A stretch of 64,000 bases of DNA, from the NCBI GenBank assembly GCA_963932465.1, contig OZ010795.1:525393451-525457450 (forward strand), given 5' to 3'. Position 1 is the stretch's first letter. Every line of letters begins with the position of its first letter. Shown piece after piece: positions 1 through 12,106 of the stretch. The translations under genes were made by a program, and so were the position numbers. The notes under the pieces were generated by a model that was given only the letters and a program-made list of their open reading frames with translations, made no database searches and was not told where the DNA came from. The stretch comes from Maratus speciosus. Its lineage: Eukaryota; Arthropoda; Arachnida; Araneae; Salticidae.

Positions 1-2050
1 GGTTTGTCATGGGATTTCAGTGCGACAAAATTTCTAATTAACCTTCTTTTTTATGGAATACTTTGATGATTGTATATGAAAAGTTTTAAATAAATATACC
101 TCGCCGGATGTTAGATCAATTTCATATGCTTTGTTTATTCTTACTTTGATGCCCTTTACATTGTTTATTGAAATCAAAATATAAAACTTAACGACAAATA
201 TTTACTTTATGATTAGAAATTGAAATAAGCAATTTTTATTTTGAGCGGGGAAGTAATTCATTATAATAATATATATTTTTTAATGAGACGAAAGAGTCAA
301 GGGATTTTTAGAAACCTTTTATTGTTTTAAAGTACTATACTATTCACTCCACTGGAAGGACATTTTTTCTTAAATATTCTTTAATTTTACATTTATATTT
401 GCAGTATTTTAATAAAAATATTACATTTTTGCACTCTTTTATTTAAACGAACTCGTTTTTTGTATGTAAAAATGTAATATTGTAATCGATTTTTCGTATT
501 TTTTTAAATATCGTAGAATTCAAAAAATATATGTTCACAGGTGTGATGAATATTATGTTAAATATAGCGGTAACCGTGGGGATTCGCTTTTGACTGTGCC
601 ATTTATTTGGGCGGGTGTTTTGCTGTGCTAAAATTAGTTAAATGTTTGAGTTGTAATATGGTCATGGTGGTTTTCTTGCTGGGTATGTCTTTGATTTAAA
701 TTGTTACATTTTTTTCATGTTGTTCGTTGTTGCGGATATTGCATTGATAAGTAATTTTTTTAATTCAATTCAAAATTTGCAATTCAATTTTTAGCTTATT
801 TCTCGATTCTACTACAGAAATGGACTATGTTTTTTCTTATATATGTATTTCATGTACCCTTGAAAAATGTGAAATGCTATATAAGCTCTCGGCTTCATCC
901 ATCCATTTGATCTATTGTTTGTTTACGATACGTCTTTTAATGGTTCAACAATATTTCGCTGGTTATTTGTATCTTTTGTCTTTAATAGGATACTTTATCA
1001 AAATTTGGTAGTTTTCCATATGTTTTATATGGATTAATCGTCCGTAATGCGCTAATGAATTAGCGGTATTGTGCTTGATTCTGTATTACTAGTTAAAGGT
1101 TCCATCTTTATTTTGTTATTAATTGTAGCTAAATTTATTCATTTAATTTTATTAATTGGAAATAGATGATGATTTGTAATTATATAAAGGTTATATATAT
1201 ATAGTACAGCATTTCTCTTTAATTGTTTTTTATTATATCCTTAATATAAAGTTGTCTAGCAACATATATATAGATTACAAAGAAAAGCATGTCCGTGAGT
1301 AACATTGACGACATTCTGACGGTAGCAAAAATCGATCAATAAATGTTTCATTTACTGCAAATTTTCTTATAATCTACAAAACGTACAATTCAAATTTTTG
1401 CACAATCGAATAGAAAAAAAAATGTTCTTTAGACTGCAATTTGTTAGAAAACGTAAGCTTAATTTTCTCTTTTAACTATTGTTCTTAAAATTATTTTCAT
1501 CCGTGAAATTTTTAAAAATGTCGTACAGCTCGGTCACAAAAGTTTAACCCAATTGCTTTTAAAACAATATAAAAACATATCAGTATTTGTTTCCAGCTGC
1601 TATACCATAAGAAAAATAAAACCTCATCAATAAATAAATAAAATAATAAAATAATATAAATAAAAGACGAACATAGAAGTTATGTAATCGAATTACGCAT
1701 GTCCGCTGAAATTATAAAAAATCAAAAATTCTGCTGTAACTAGTGAAATCAATGGCGATTTCTTGCGTTATTAAATATTGACAAGGAGCTAATGCAAAAT
1801 TATATATATTTTAACATATTTCAAAATTTTATTTCAATATCTGTTAAATATGTTTCATATAAAAACACTTTTTGATGTTATTAAAGGGCAAGTTAAAAAC
1901 ATAAAATTCTTTTCTGTTGCTAATGTGAAACTAAGAAAATATTTTAAATATACAAAATCTATTGAGAGATCTTAATTTTAAAACAATGCTCTTTTCCTGT
2001 ATTCCTTATACCGGAACAGTTCAGCTTGGATCCAGTATTTACTGTAAAAG
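1..2050. other. AT-rich stretch without recognisable gene
   Basis: No reading frame here resembles a known protein. The longest open frame (820-1011) is 63 codons, hydrophobic and without homology that I recognise. The stretch holds short A/T runs and small AT microsatellites (for example near 1195). I see no TIR pair, RNA gene or tandem repeat. Confidence 0.6.
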
Positions 2051-2146
2051 AGAATCTATTCGTCCGGAAAAATCAAATCTTTTTCTAAAAAAAGAAGCAA
2101 TCTAAAAATAAATTGAAATATTTTTACAGCCCCAAAAATATGTCAT

Positions 2147-2339
2147 TTGAGGTGACGAGGGACTCAAAACCCATTTTTTAATCTTTTTTTTATCTCTCTT
2201 TAAATGCTATTCAAGGGCACACTATATGCATTATGGCATATATTCATCACACAAGGAAAAAAAAAGAGTCAATAAAAATAAAGATGAAAAATCTTTACTT
2301 TTGTTGACTCTTTTTTTTCTGAATATTTTAAGCGTTATG

Positions 2340-2383
<44 letters not shown>

Positions 2384-2872
2384 CAAAATACCCCATGTGC
2401 ATTCCATATCAATTAATATCCCCAAAATTTTGCACGCATCTTTATTTTATATATACAAATAAAACTGTGCATGGAATTTTTTGTATTTAAATATAAAGAT
2501 AAGAAAAAAATACTTTCTAAAATTTATGAAATATGCAGCATTTTTGCAATAAACTACCTTTAAATTTTCCAATTAAATAGTAGTTTAAAAAAACTATGTC
2601 TAATTTTAATTGTACACATATAAACCAAAATATATATTGCGGATTTTATTTGATATGGAATGCGCATGAGATATTTTGAAATGTTCTTCATAACTCTTAA
2701 AATATTAAGGAAAAGTCCTTATTTTTATTCAAATGTCTTTTATTTTTATTCAAAAGGTTTTTATTTTTATTTTTTGTGTGACAAATATATGTCATAATGC
2801 ATATAGTGTGCCCTTAAATAGCGTTTAAACTTAAATAAAAAATAAAATGTTTGAAGGTCCTTATTCTCTTAA
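2147..2872. mobile_element. Fold-back (palindromic) TTAA-flanked DNA element, copy 1
   Basis: The element is almost one large inverted repeat: about 2151-2450 pairs with about 2570-2868. Clear mirrored landmarks are GGGCACACTATATGCATTATG on the left and its complement near 2788-2812. It is flanked by TTGA (2147-2150) and TTAA (2869-2872). The neighbouring duplicate lacks the element and has an intact TTAA at 3143-3146 in otherwise matching sequence, so this is a filled/empty site pair. TTAA duplication is typical of piggyBac-type transposition. No transposase is encoded, so the element is non-autonomous. A second copy forms the shell of the composite at 51246-55095. Confidence 0.8.
2340..2381. 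repeat. Poly(A) run, 42 nt
   Basis: The run lies in the left arm of the fold-back element. The matching place in the right arm (near 2688-2700) and in the other copy (near 51410) has no such run, so the tract grew after the element formed. Confidence 0.95.
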
Positions 2873-4655
2873 AATGTATAATCGCATAATTGATAATTAA
2901 AAAGTTGCAGAGACAATCTATTATCAATCTTTGCGTTTCGAATAACTATATAATTTCGTCCCAAGTACATATGTACACGAATGAACAAAAATATTTACCA
3001 TAAAACATATCTTTTAAATTATTTGTTTCACTTTAAAAGCGAAGCTATTTTTCAAATAAATATAATAATCAAATCCCTTTTCATAAAACGATATAATCTA
3101 AAATAAAGTATAATGTTGTTACATTCCACAAATATATGCCGCTTAAAATGTATAATCCCGTAATACATAATTAAAAAGCTCAGCAGATAATTCTAATATC
3201 CTTCAGAATATCTTTGCGTTTAGGAAAACAATTTACATTCGTCCCAAGTATAAACGTACACAAATGAACAAAAATATTAATCATGCAATATCTCTTTAAT
3301 TATATGTTTTACTGTATCACAAACTATAAGTGTTTAAGTCTTCTAGTCATATTATTTTAATGAATCACAAAGCCTTTCGTACAGAAAACTTACATTTGTT
3401 GTACCAAATGAACAAATAAAACCCTCACCTACTAAGCAGAATAACACGAGTATAGTGGATGTACTACAGAAATCCAATCTTTTAAAATATTCTCTTTGAA
3501 TATTTACTCAAAGTTTAAACAGATAATTCCGATGTTATTAACAAAAGCTTTGCATTTTGGATAACAAATCTGTTAATATATCTTTGTTACACTATAATTG
3601 ATACGAAGATAAATTAATTAATCACGCATCTAAATTTGGAGGATAGAAATTGATAAAATGACAGCAATTCATTAGGCAGTATATAAAGTTTAAAACTTAA
3701 ACTCCAAGGTAAAACAAATTACTTTAAATTTCAACGTTGCTTAACACGCATGAGATTGACGTTTCTTTTCACTAGTACATCTACATTTACCCTATGTACA
3801 TTCATGTTCAAAATTAAGGGAATATGCATATTTTGTCGAATTTCGTGAAAAGTACTGGACAAAAGGTAAAACTAAAGCTTGGAAGCAAAGTCGCAACTCT
3901 TAGCGTCGAATACGTAAGAGTGCGGACAGTGTAGAGGTACAGGTTTTATAAGTGAACGTGGTAATGTTTGCGTTTTGCTCGCTCACGCACCTCACCGAAT
4001 AATCTTTTTTTACCAACATTCCGTGAAATTAAAAAGCAAACAGTAAAAAATTGCAAATTCTAATTCTAATATCCTCCACAAAGTCTTTTCGTTCAGGATA
4101 ACAATTTACTTCCGTCCCAAGTATAAACGTACATGAACAATCGAAAATATTTATCATGCAACATTTCCCTTTAATTATTTGTTTCACTGTTTCACAAACT
4201 ATAAGCGTTTAAGCCCTCTAGTCATATTTTTTTTTTTTTTTTGGATTACAAAGCCTTTCGTTCAGAAATCTGAAATTGCTGTATCAAAAGTAGGAAAAAA
4301 ACCTCACCTAGATAAGCTGAATAACGCTGGTATAGTGTACTACAGAAATCCAATCTTTTAGAATATTACCTTTGAATATGTACTCAGATTTTAAACAGAT
4401 AATTCCGCTATTATTAACAAATGCTCTGCATTTTGGATAACAAATCTGGGATGATATTTTTATTATATTATAGCTGATACGAAGGTAAAATAACTGATCA
4501 ACCAGTTAATTTTGAAGGACAGAAATTGATAAAATGACAGCAATTAGTCAAACAGTATATGAAGTGTATAACTTAAAATCCAAGATAAAACAGATTACTA
4601 TATATTTAATTCTTTCTTAACACTCACAAAATTCACATTAATTTCACTAGCATAT

Positions 4656-5884
4656 ATACCATAATATATGTAAAATTTAAGTGTAGCGAAATTATGAAAC
4701 GAATTAATTTGTAAAACAAATTTAAGAAAAAGAATTTATGAAACAAATGTATGAAACCTCCTTGGTTTTGTTTTGACTTTGAATAAGAAAGTGACGGTAA
4801 TATACCTAAAAAATACTATTTTTTGTCTCTTATCCACATCAATGAAAAAATATATGTAGTTATTGCACAAGGCTGTTTTTTTAGTCATCTGCACTGAGCT
4901 TTCTACTCAACCAATTTTGCTAAATATTTCTTTAAATGGAAGTTGCGCATTTCTAGTTATTCTCTAAAATATTCACATTTATATATATATAAATATTTTT
5001 TAAGTTTTTTTTTGTTTTGTTTTTTTTTACTTTTTTCTTCTAATGGTACCAATTGTGGCAAAAGTGCGAAGTTAATTCCATTGTTGCAGGGATAGTTGAA
5101 ATTATGAAAATATTCAGAAGAGTTGCTTTTTGAACGAAATTTTAAATTTACACATTAAATTTTGGCAAAAATATTTAAATACGTGTACTCTGTTTTTATA
5201 AGACAAGAATTTATAGACTGGATGTTTACTGTGATTTCACAACAAGTTTCTCTATTAGGATTACTTTGCCTTTATTTGTTATAACTTAGTAACTTAAGAG
5301 TGATTACATTTTCTCATGCAGTATAAAAGAAGTTCGAGGTTTCTAGAAGTTAGTTGACACCCTTTTTAAAAGAAATAAAAGAAAGCATGTCCACTAATTG
5401 TGAAATTAAAAGCCAAATTTTAATAAACACAATGCTTTCACATGTGAAAATGAATTTATTTAGCTGAAAACCTACTGTTAAATTCAGAAAACTTATACAT
5501 TTTTCTAAGATCTAAATGACGTAATTTACACAGGCTTTTCATTGTCCCTATACTGGGTTTAGGGATTAAAGGCTTTTAAACATTCCCTACATTGCAAAAG
5601 TCCTAATCGCAGAAAGGCGAAACTCTTCAGTCAATGAAAAAGACGCCCTGTTTAAGAGGAAAAAGTCCTTCCGGCCAGTGCCGGGAGGAAGAGGTAGCTT
5701 TCATTATCCTTATTTAAAAAAAGCCAACTTATATCATGCAAACACACGAAGCTCAATTTAGTGGAAACCGAATATAGGAGATTCAATACTAATTTTTATC
5801 AATATAATAAATGAGAATTTCGCGAAATTAGTCAGTTTTATCCAAGCTGCTTTTCTTTAAAGTAACTTATATTTGACTGCCAAA
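4656..5884. other. Intergenic, no gene seen
   Basis: AT-rich sequence with T-rich runs near 5005-5035 and no credible ORF, RNA gene or paired terminal repeat. A slightly more GC-rich patch at 5540-5700 shows no recognisable family. Confidence 0.5.
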
Positions 5885-7640
5885 TTCGGCAATTTCTTAA
5901 AGTGCCTGTCATTTTAAGACAACATGGTGGATGAGGCTAAGCAGTGAACTTGGTCGAGACCTTAGTAATTGCTGTGCACATGCTCACTCACATCGGAATC
6001 GGTTAATATATAGGAGTGCTGTCGCATGCAAAAATTCAGATTTTTCAAAATGTCACCCACAATAGAAATTGAAACTGCTATATATGAGCCATTTTTTAAG
6101 GTAAAGACAAACAAAAAAATGCTCCTGAATCCTTATATCAAGATCAAATACTTAAGAAAGAAACCTTTTTCAATTTCTAATTTTTTTGCACCTCACTTTA
6201 AAAATATACATTTTTTTGGCGAATATATATTATTATGGCGAATGAAGCTGGCCAACGAACTCGGTCGAGACATATTGGTATGTACTATGTACAGACCAAG
6301 TTACATCCAAATAGGTTCATAAATACGCCTGTTATCGCGTGACAAAAATCAGGTCGTTTTAAAATGTCAGCCACAAGAGAAATTCAAAATGCTATTACTC
6401 AGCCATTTTTTTAAGATATAGACGAAAGAAAAACTGTTCCGGAATCTTTGTATTAAGGTCAAACACATACAAAAAAAATCCTTTTCATTTTCCAAATTTT
6501 TGGTATCTCATTTAAATTTTTTTATTTTTTAATTTTTTTAAATGGCCGCCATTTTGAAACAAGATGGCGGATGAAGCTGCCCAACGAACTCGGTCGAGAT
6601 ATTTTTATGTACTATGTACACACCAAGGTACATCCAAGTCGGTTCATAAATACGCCTGTTATTACGTGAGAAAAATCAGGACGTTTCAAAATGTCAGCCA
6701 CGCTAGAAATTCAAAATGCTATAATTCAGCCATTTCTTAAGATATAGACGAAACAAAAACTGCTCCCGAACCTTTTTATCAAGGTCAAACATATAAGAAG
6801 AAAATATTTTTTCAATTTTCAATTTTTGGTACCACATTTCAAATTTAAATTTTTCTTAAAAATTTAAATGGCCGTCATTTTTAAACAAGATGGCGGGTGA
6901 AGCTGGCCAACGAACCCGGTCGAGACATTGGTATGTACTATGTATAAACGAAGTTACATCCAAATCGGTTCATAAATACGCTTTTTATCGCGTGACAAAA
7001 TTCAGGACGTTTCAAAATGTCAGCCACGCTAGAAATTCAAAATGCTATAACTCAGCCATTTTTTAAGATATAGACGAAACAAAAACTGCTCCGAAATCTT
7101 TGTATAAAGGTCAAATACATAAGAAAAAAATGTTTTTCCATTTTCAATTTTTTGGTACCACATATTAAATTTTAAATTAAAAAAAATTTAAATGGCCGCC
7201 ATTTTGAAATAAAATGGCGGATGAAGCTGGCCAACGAACTCGGTCGAGAGATTGGTATGTACTATGTACACACCGAATTACATCCAAATCGGTTCATAAA
7301 TACGCCGTTTATCGCGTGACAAAATTCAGGCTGTTTCAAAATGTCAGCCACGCTAGAAATTCAAAATGCTATAACTCAGCCATTTTTTAAGATATAAACG
7401 AAACAAAAACTGCTCCGGAATCTTTGTATAAAGGTCAAATACATAAAAAAAAAATATTTTTCCATTTTTATTTTTTTGGTACCACATTTCAAGTTTTAAA
7501 TTGTTTTAAAAATTTTAAATGGCCGCCATTTTGAAACAAAACGGCGGATGAAGCTGGCCAACGAACTCGGTCGAGACATTGGTATGGACTATGTACACAC
7601 CGAATTACATTGAAATCGGTTCATAATTACGGGGGTTACA
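5885..7640. repeat. Tandem array of ~313-332-bp units
   Basis: About five and a half head-to-tail units. The phase mark TATCGCGTGACAAAATTCAGG or a variant falls near 6018, 6331, 6658, 6986 and 7309, with a decayed copy near 7640. Each unit contains the segment AATGTCAGCCACGCTAGAAA, then GGCCGCCATTTTGAAAC, then CGAACTCGGTCGAGACATT. Inside the unit CCGCCATTTT and AAAATGGCGG form a hairpin with a 3-5 nt loop (clearest at 7196-7221). The first units are the most diverged and the later ones the most alike. The 98-codon ORF at 6026-6322 is a chance reading of one unit. Confidence 0.9.
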
Positions 7641-8960
7641 GTGTGACATAGGTCATATATATATATATATATATATCAATTTTGAACGGAGGGTGGTTTC
7701 GGGGTCTGGGGGTCATGATCGATGAAAATATACCAAAATTTTTTGAAATCGCTTTCCTCCGAACGGCTGCAATAGGTAGCTTTTTTGTAAAGAAAGCTAC
7801 CTAAAAGGCATTTTCTTCTATAAATCTATTACATTTCAATGCAGTTCTTACGGAAAGGTTTTCAATTTTTTTTCCCGTTTACTGAGTTTAAGACCATAAT
7901 GCTAAACCTATGTGGGCGAAATTAAAAGTAAGTGAAAAATTCCGTCATTTTCAAGTGATTATAGTACTTTTTTTGACATTTATAAATACAAATTGCTCTT
8001 TATGACTTCATTTTCCATTGTTGAAAGCGTTTTGGTGTTCTACATTCAACGTCTTTGATTCAAAAGTTGCAAAACGCTTCATCATGTAAATAGTGGCTTC
8101 TAATTACAGATCTGATGGGGTGAAAAATCCCTAAGAAGGATGATATTTTGACGCAATTATAAAACAAAATGTAAAATTTTAATGTTTTTAAATAAATGCA
8201 TTTTTTGAACTAGTCAGATGTGCTAATCCCAAAACTTTCTTCTATCGCATACATGTTAATACCTGACAAAAATAAATGGCAATCTATGCCCATCATGAGA
8301 ATTCTAAATGTATGAAATTCCGTGCATTAGTTCTTGAGATATGACAAACGCTAAAATCGTGTAAATCCTGCCAAATACAACATTACAGCGTCACTTGTGG
8401 GGCGATTTATACCAAAACATAAACAGCATCAACATTTGTCAAGGTAGACCTGAATCTGAAGTTTGATGAAAATTCGTGCTTTGGTTCTTCAGATAGGGCT
8501 ATTGCCAAAGTCGTGAAACATTCAGAATAGCAGCTTCAGCTGTCGGGCGATTTATACCAAAATGTAAAAAACACCGATTCATACAAAGGAGTAAATGAAT
8601 CTGAAATTTGGTGGAAATCCGTGCATTAGTTCTTGAGATTTCTATTGCAAAAATCGTTATAAATGAGGCATAGCAGAACCACCTATTGGGCGATTTACAC
8701 TAAAAACTAATAAGCACCGCACCAATTTTTTCAGGGACTAACAGTATATAACTTTTTATTCAATTCCGTGCATAAATTCTCGAGATAAGAGTACCCGCAA
8801 AATTTGTGTCACATACATATTGACAGACAGACATTTTGTAAAAACAGGTTTTTGAATCTTTGACCCCTAAAACGTCTAAATCCACCAAAAATCGGAAATC
8901 GAAAATTTTCAAGAATCCAATAATTTCTTATTGCAAAGATAGAAGAAAGTAAAAATGATG
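7641..8960 (-). repeat. Dispersed repeat with ~165-bp internal units, inverted copy
   Basis: Starts with a short (AT)n near 7658-7675. From about 8270 to 8830 it carries four diverged units with the marks GTGCATTAGTTCTTGAGAT and GGGCGATTTA. It ends with GACAGACAGACA and AGAAGAAAGTA near 8825-8950. Read on the minus strand this is the same arrangement as 60125-61130 in a Helitron, and it is related to 21840-23220. I see no Helitron terminus here, so it may be a fragment or a separate family captured by the Helitron. Confidence 0.75.
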
Positions 8961-10500
8961 TCAGTTAACATTTAGAGACTATATCAGACATCATATTTAA
9001 CAAGGAGAGTTAAATTTTCATTGATCAAAGATATATATTTTACCACTAATGTATTTAAATCTTGTAAATTTAGAGAAGTTAAGGGTTTTAGAAAAATAAA
9101 ATAATTAAGATTGTTTTACGGTAAACGAAAAGGAATTTTACAAATTACAACGACCATTTGGAAAATGATTTTTTCGAAGACTAAAATGTAAGACATAAAA
9201 AATCGCACGGAGTTGATCATGCATTACGTACGCCATGAATTAAACATTAATAGTGTTATTACACGTAAAAATTGCAAGCGACAAAAATCGCCTGCGACCC
9301 GTCAGATTTCTTAAAACTTACGCATTATCCACCTGAAACTTACGTATTATCCAAGCATTTCATTGGCTGTTCGGGAAAAGGCTTTTCCATCGGCAGATTT
9401 CTAAGAGATCTGACGACCAATTTTAGATGAAATTTCATTCTTAAACTTCTAAACATCCCACAATATTACTTTTTATACGGTCGTATAGAGACGTAAATGT
9501 ACTTTTAAATTCAATTTGTTTGAAAGCTGCATCTCAATTTGTTTCTGAGTTATTATTATTTTTTTTTTTTTTGTAGTTTTTATTACTTTTTTGTTATAGT
9601 GGTAACAGAAGTATAAATCTCTGTTGAAAGTAAAGGGAAATACAGATTACTGTATAGACCAATCAGAAAACGAATAAAATGCGGATTAAACCAATAAAAA
9701 ACTTCGATATGCTTATGATTTCCTACCCTGACGAGGACAATAACCATTTTTCCAAATGGTTAAAAGAAAAATCAAATAACAATAGTTTTTACAGTTAGAT
9801 TACACAATGTAAGGCAAATATTTTGTACGAATATTTTTGGGAAATTTATTAACAGTTCATTTATTAACATTCCGTTTAACAGTTCCTTGTAAACGACAAA
9901 GTGCTATTTCTTTATCGGTGGAATTGTTTGTCTTTATTAAACAATTGATTTGGACTCCCAACAAAATTCGGCTGCTGTTTTAGAAATGTACTCGTATAAC
10001 TACTGTGAATACGACCAGTGCTATAAATTTCGCTTTCATCGCTCTCATATCACTTCAAAATATAAAAAAACACCAATTTTTCAGTACAGAATAGGTTAAA
10101 AATGAACTTTCGAATGAAATTTAATTGAAAAATGCAGTTAAATTTAGTGGCTTTTTTCAGATTTTTTAAATAGAATTTTCAAGTATGAATTATTTTTTTT
10201 CCTTACATGAACAATAAACTTCTATTTGTTGATTAATGTAACGTAGCTACTGGTAATGTTGGAAAAAAATCCCGCTTAATAATAATATCATATTACCCAT
10301 AAGAAATAGATACTTTGATAGTAATGAACTGGAAATCTGTCTATATAAAGACACATTTTCAGATTATGTACAAAATAAAATTAAAATCAAATTCCATTGA
10401 TTTAATTATACTGATTGCATTAACCCGGTTATGGAAAAAGAACGAAGGAACTAAACTAAAAAATTATCAGCGATAATTATAAAATAATTTCTCCACTTTT
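8961..10500. other. Intergenic, no gene seen
   Basis: AT-rich, without an ORF above 60 codons. CGTCAGATTTCTTA near 9300 and AAGAGATCTGACG near 9403 form a short inverted repeat. The left end of the Tc1 relic that follows must lie in this stretch or just after it, but I could not identify its terminal repeat. Confidence 0.5.
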
Positions 10501-11091
10501 ACATAAAAATTGATTATCTTAAAACAACCACTGTGTCTCAGATGGTATGAATTTGAAACGAAGAATAAAAGCAATAATTTCACCCGGAAACCAAGATGTG
10601 GACGGACACGTATGATGACTGTTCAGATGGATCAAAGAGTACGGAGATTTGTGTCTAGAAAAAATATGTCCATACGGCAAATGGAAAATAATCCTGGTGT
10701 ACATCATTCCAAAGACACTGTACATAGATATATCAAAGTAAGTAATTACATCATAGTAAAGAAAATGGCTTGCAAACGTGACTTAAACTACACCACAAAC
10801 AGGCAAGAATGAACTAGGCTAAAAAAACACTTGTCATATGGGGACAAATGGATTACTGTTTTATCCAATGATGAGAAAAAAGGAACTTAGAATACGCTAA
10901 TGAGGGAACCCGTATTACATGATCTACGAAAGGAACGAAGAATATTTTTTATCAAGCTGCAAGGAGGTAAGTCTGATACGGTTTGGGGAACATTCAGCTT
11001 CAACAGTCAGACCTCGCTGGCTTTTCTAAAAGGGAGACAAAATTCCCAAAAATATCAAGAGACACCATCAAAATCTTAAATGCGCTAGATC

Positions 11092-11121
11092 TTCCGAAAG
11101 ATCTGAGTCTTTCTTCGTCAG
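11092..11121 (-). ncRNA. Hammerhead-like core, left arm (damaged)
   Basis: On the minus strand CTGACGAA is followed by a perfect 6-bp hairpin (GAAAGA/TCTTTC) and then GGAA. The expected GAAA is mutated at its second base, so this copy should be inactive. Confidence 0.5.
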
Positions 11122-11656
11122 GCACAAAAAGACGTGCTTCTACTATGAAAGCAGCAGCAAGACAGAAATGAGAGAAGGGAAGGGAAAACAAGTTGAAGAA
11201 ACAGCCAACTGGAAATTAGAAATCAACAGCCAATAGGATAGCAGGAGACAACAACCAATCACATAAGAGTATAATCAAAACAAAAGAACACATAATAAAA
11301 GGGGAATAAGAAAGCAAAACGGGAAAAAAATACATGAAAATAAAAATAAATTATAATAAAGGGAAAACACACACATATATTAAACTATGAGAAACACATG
11401 GAAAAAAAATAAATAAATGAATAAAATATAATAACAGACTAAAATTTGTATTTTTTCCCCCATTTTGCTTCCTTATTCCCCTTCTACTCTGTGTTCTTTT
11501 GTTTTGATTGGTTCTGTGATTGGTTGTGGTCTTCTGCTATCCTATTGGCTGTTGATTTCTAATTTCCTATTGGCTGTTTCTTCAGATTGTTTTTCCTTTC
11601 CTTCCCTCATTTCAGTCCTACTGCTGCTTTCATAGTAGAAGCACGTCTTTTTGCGC

Positions 11657-11688
11657 CTGACGAAGAAAGACTCAGATATTTCGAAAGG
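11657..11688 (+). ncRNA. Hammerhead-like core, right arm
   Basis: CTGACGAA, then the hairpin GAAAGACTCAGATATTTC, then GAAAGG. GAAA is intact, but the stem has one mismatch (G opposite A). There is one unpaired base between CTGACGA and the stem compared with a textbook hammerhead, so catalysis is unproven. Confidence 0.5.
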
Positions 11689-12106
11689 CCTAGCGCAATT
11701 AAGGTTTGGATGGTGTTTTAAGAAGTTATTTTAGTTCGCAATATCAAGAGACGCTTAACAAACATTTGCTTCCATTCGGTTGCATTTTTTTCGGGGGCGG
11801 GGGGGAGGTCCTGAGCAGGATCCTGAATAGAATTGAACATGATTACCCTCAATCCACATGTCACATTCTACAAAACTCTCGCTTTCACAGAGAAAAGTTA
11901 AAATTCTTGACTGACCATTTTTAAATCCAGACATAAACACGATTGAGAAAGTCTTGGACATTTTAACCAGCCTGTTTTACAGCAATGGAAAGTAGTATGA
12001 CTCCCTTGAAGAACTCCAAGAGGCCATTGAGAAAGAATGGTTCTCTTTGCCACCAGAAACCCTACAAAAACTAATAAATTCGATAGACGCAGGTTTATTT
12101 AACTAA

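Larger units (their letters stand above)
2051..4655. repeat. Local direct duplication, about three diverged copies
   Basis: Closely similar sequence recurs: about 2060-3010 (interrupted by the fold-back element), about 3011-3780 and about 4020-4655. Shared landmarks include TTCGTCCCAAGTA, ACAAAGCCTTTCG, TACTACAGAAATCCAATCTT and AATTGATAAAATGACAGCAA. The copies differ by many substitutions and small indels, so the duplication is old. None contains a conserved reading frame. The end of the last copy (about 4480-4655) also resembles 36950-37110, which ties this block to the larger duplication described in the findings. Confidence 0.75.
11064..11739. mobile_element. Palindromic PLE-type terminal-repeat insertion, 13-bp TSD
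   Basis: Flanked by AATATCAAGAGAC on both sides (11051-11063 and 11740-11752). The left arm (about 11064-11345) and right arm (about 11450-11720) are inverted copies sharing CACCATC, TGCGCTAG, the CTGACGAAGAAAGACTCAGAT segment, CCAATAGGATAGCAG and AAAACAAAAGAACAC. The right end carries a short extra tail. No protein is encoded. Head-to-head terminal repeats and hammerhead-like cores are known for Penelope-like elements, so I read this as a coding-free PLE terminal-repeat derivative. The insertion target is the Tc1 transposase frame. Confidence 0.75.
10510..12106 (+). pseudogene. Tc1-like transposase relic, split by a PLE-derived insertion
   Basis: Residual Tc1-family DDE transposase. The N-terminal part (10540-10800) shows a GRTRMMT-type hook and helix-turn-helix (RRFVSRKNMSIRQMENNPGV). 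Next come LSNDEKK, which occupies the place of the first catalytic Asp motif, and VWGTFSF followed by LAFLKGRQNSQKYQET at about 10980-11063. The frame resumes after the insertion at NKHLLPFG (11757 on) and ends with DINTIEK, EELQEAIEKEW and LQKLINSI before TAA at 12104-12106. The third catalytic acidic residue is plausibly the Glu in TIEK. Several stops and frameshifts are present. The middle Asp motif is degraded beyond confident reading. The two halves join exactly once the 676-bp insert and one 13-bp repeat are removed. Confidence 0.85.

Noticed and set aside
2226..2462. 78- and 64-codon frames with long Lys or Phe runs
   Set aside because: They are translations of the 42-nt poly(A) run and the fold-back element. 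The same applies to the frame at 47759-47995.
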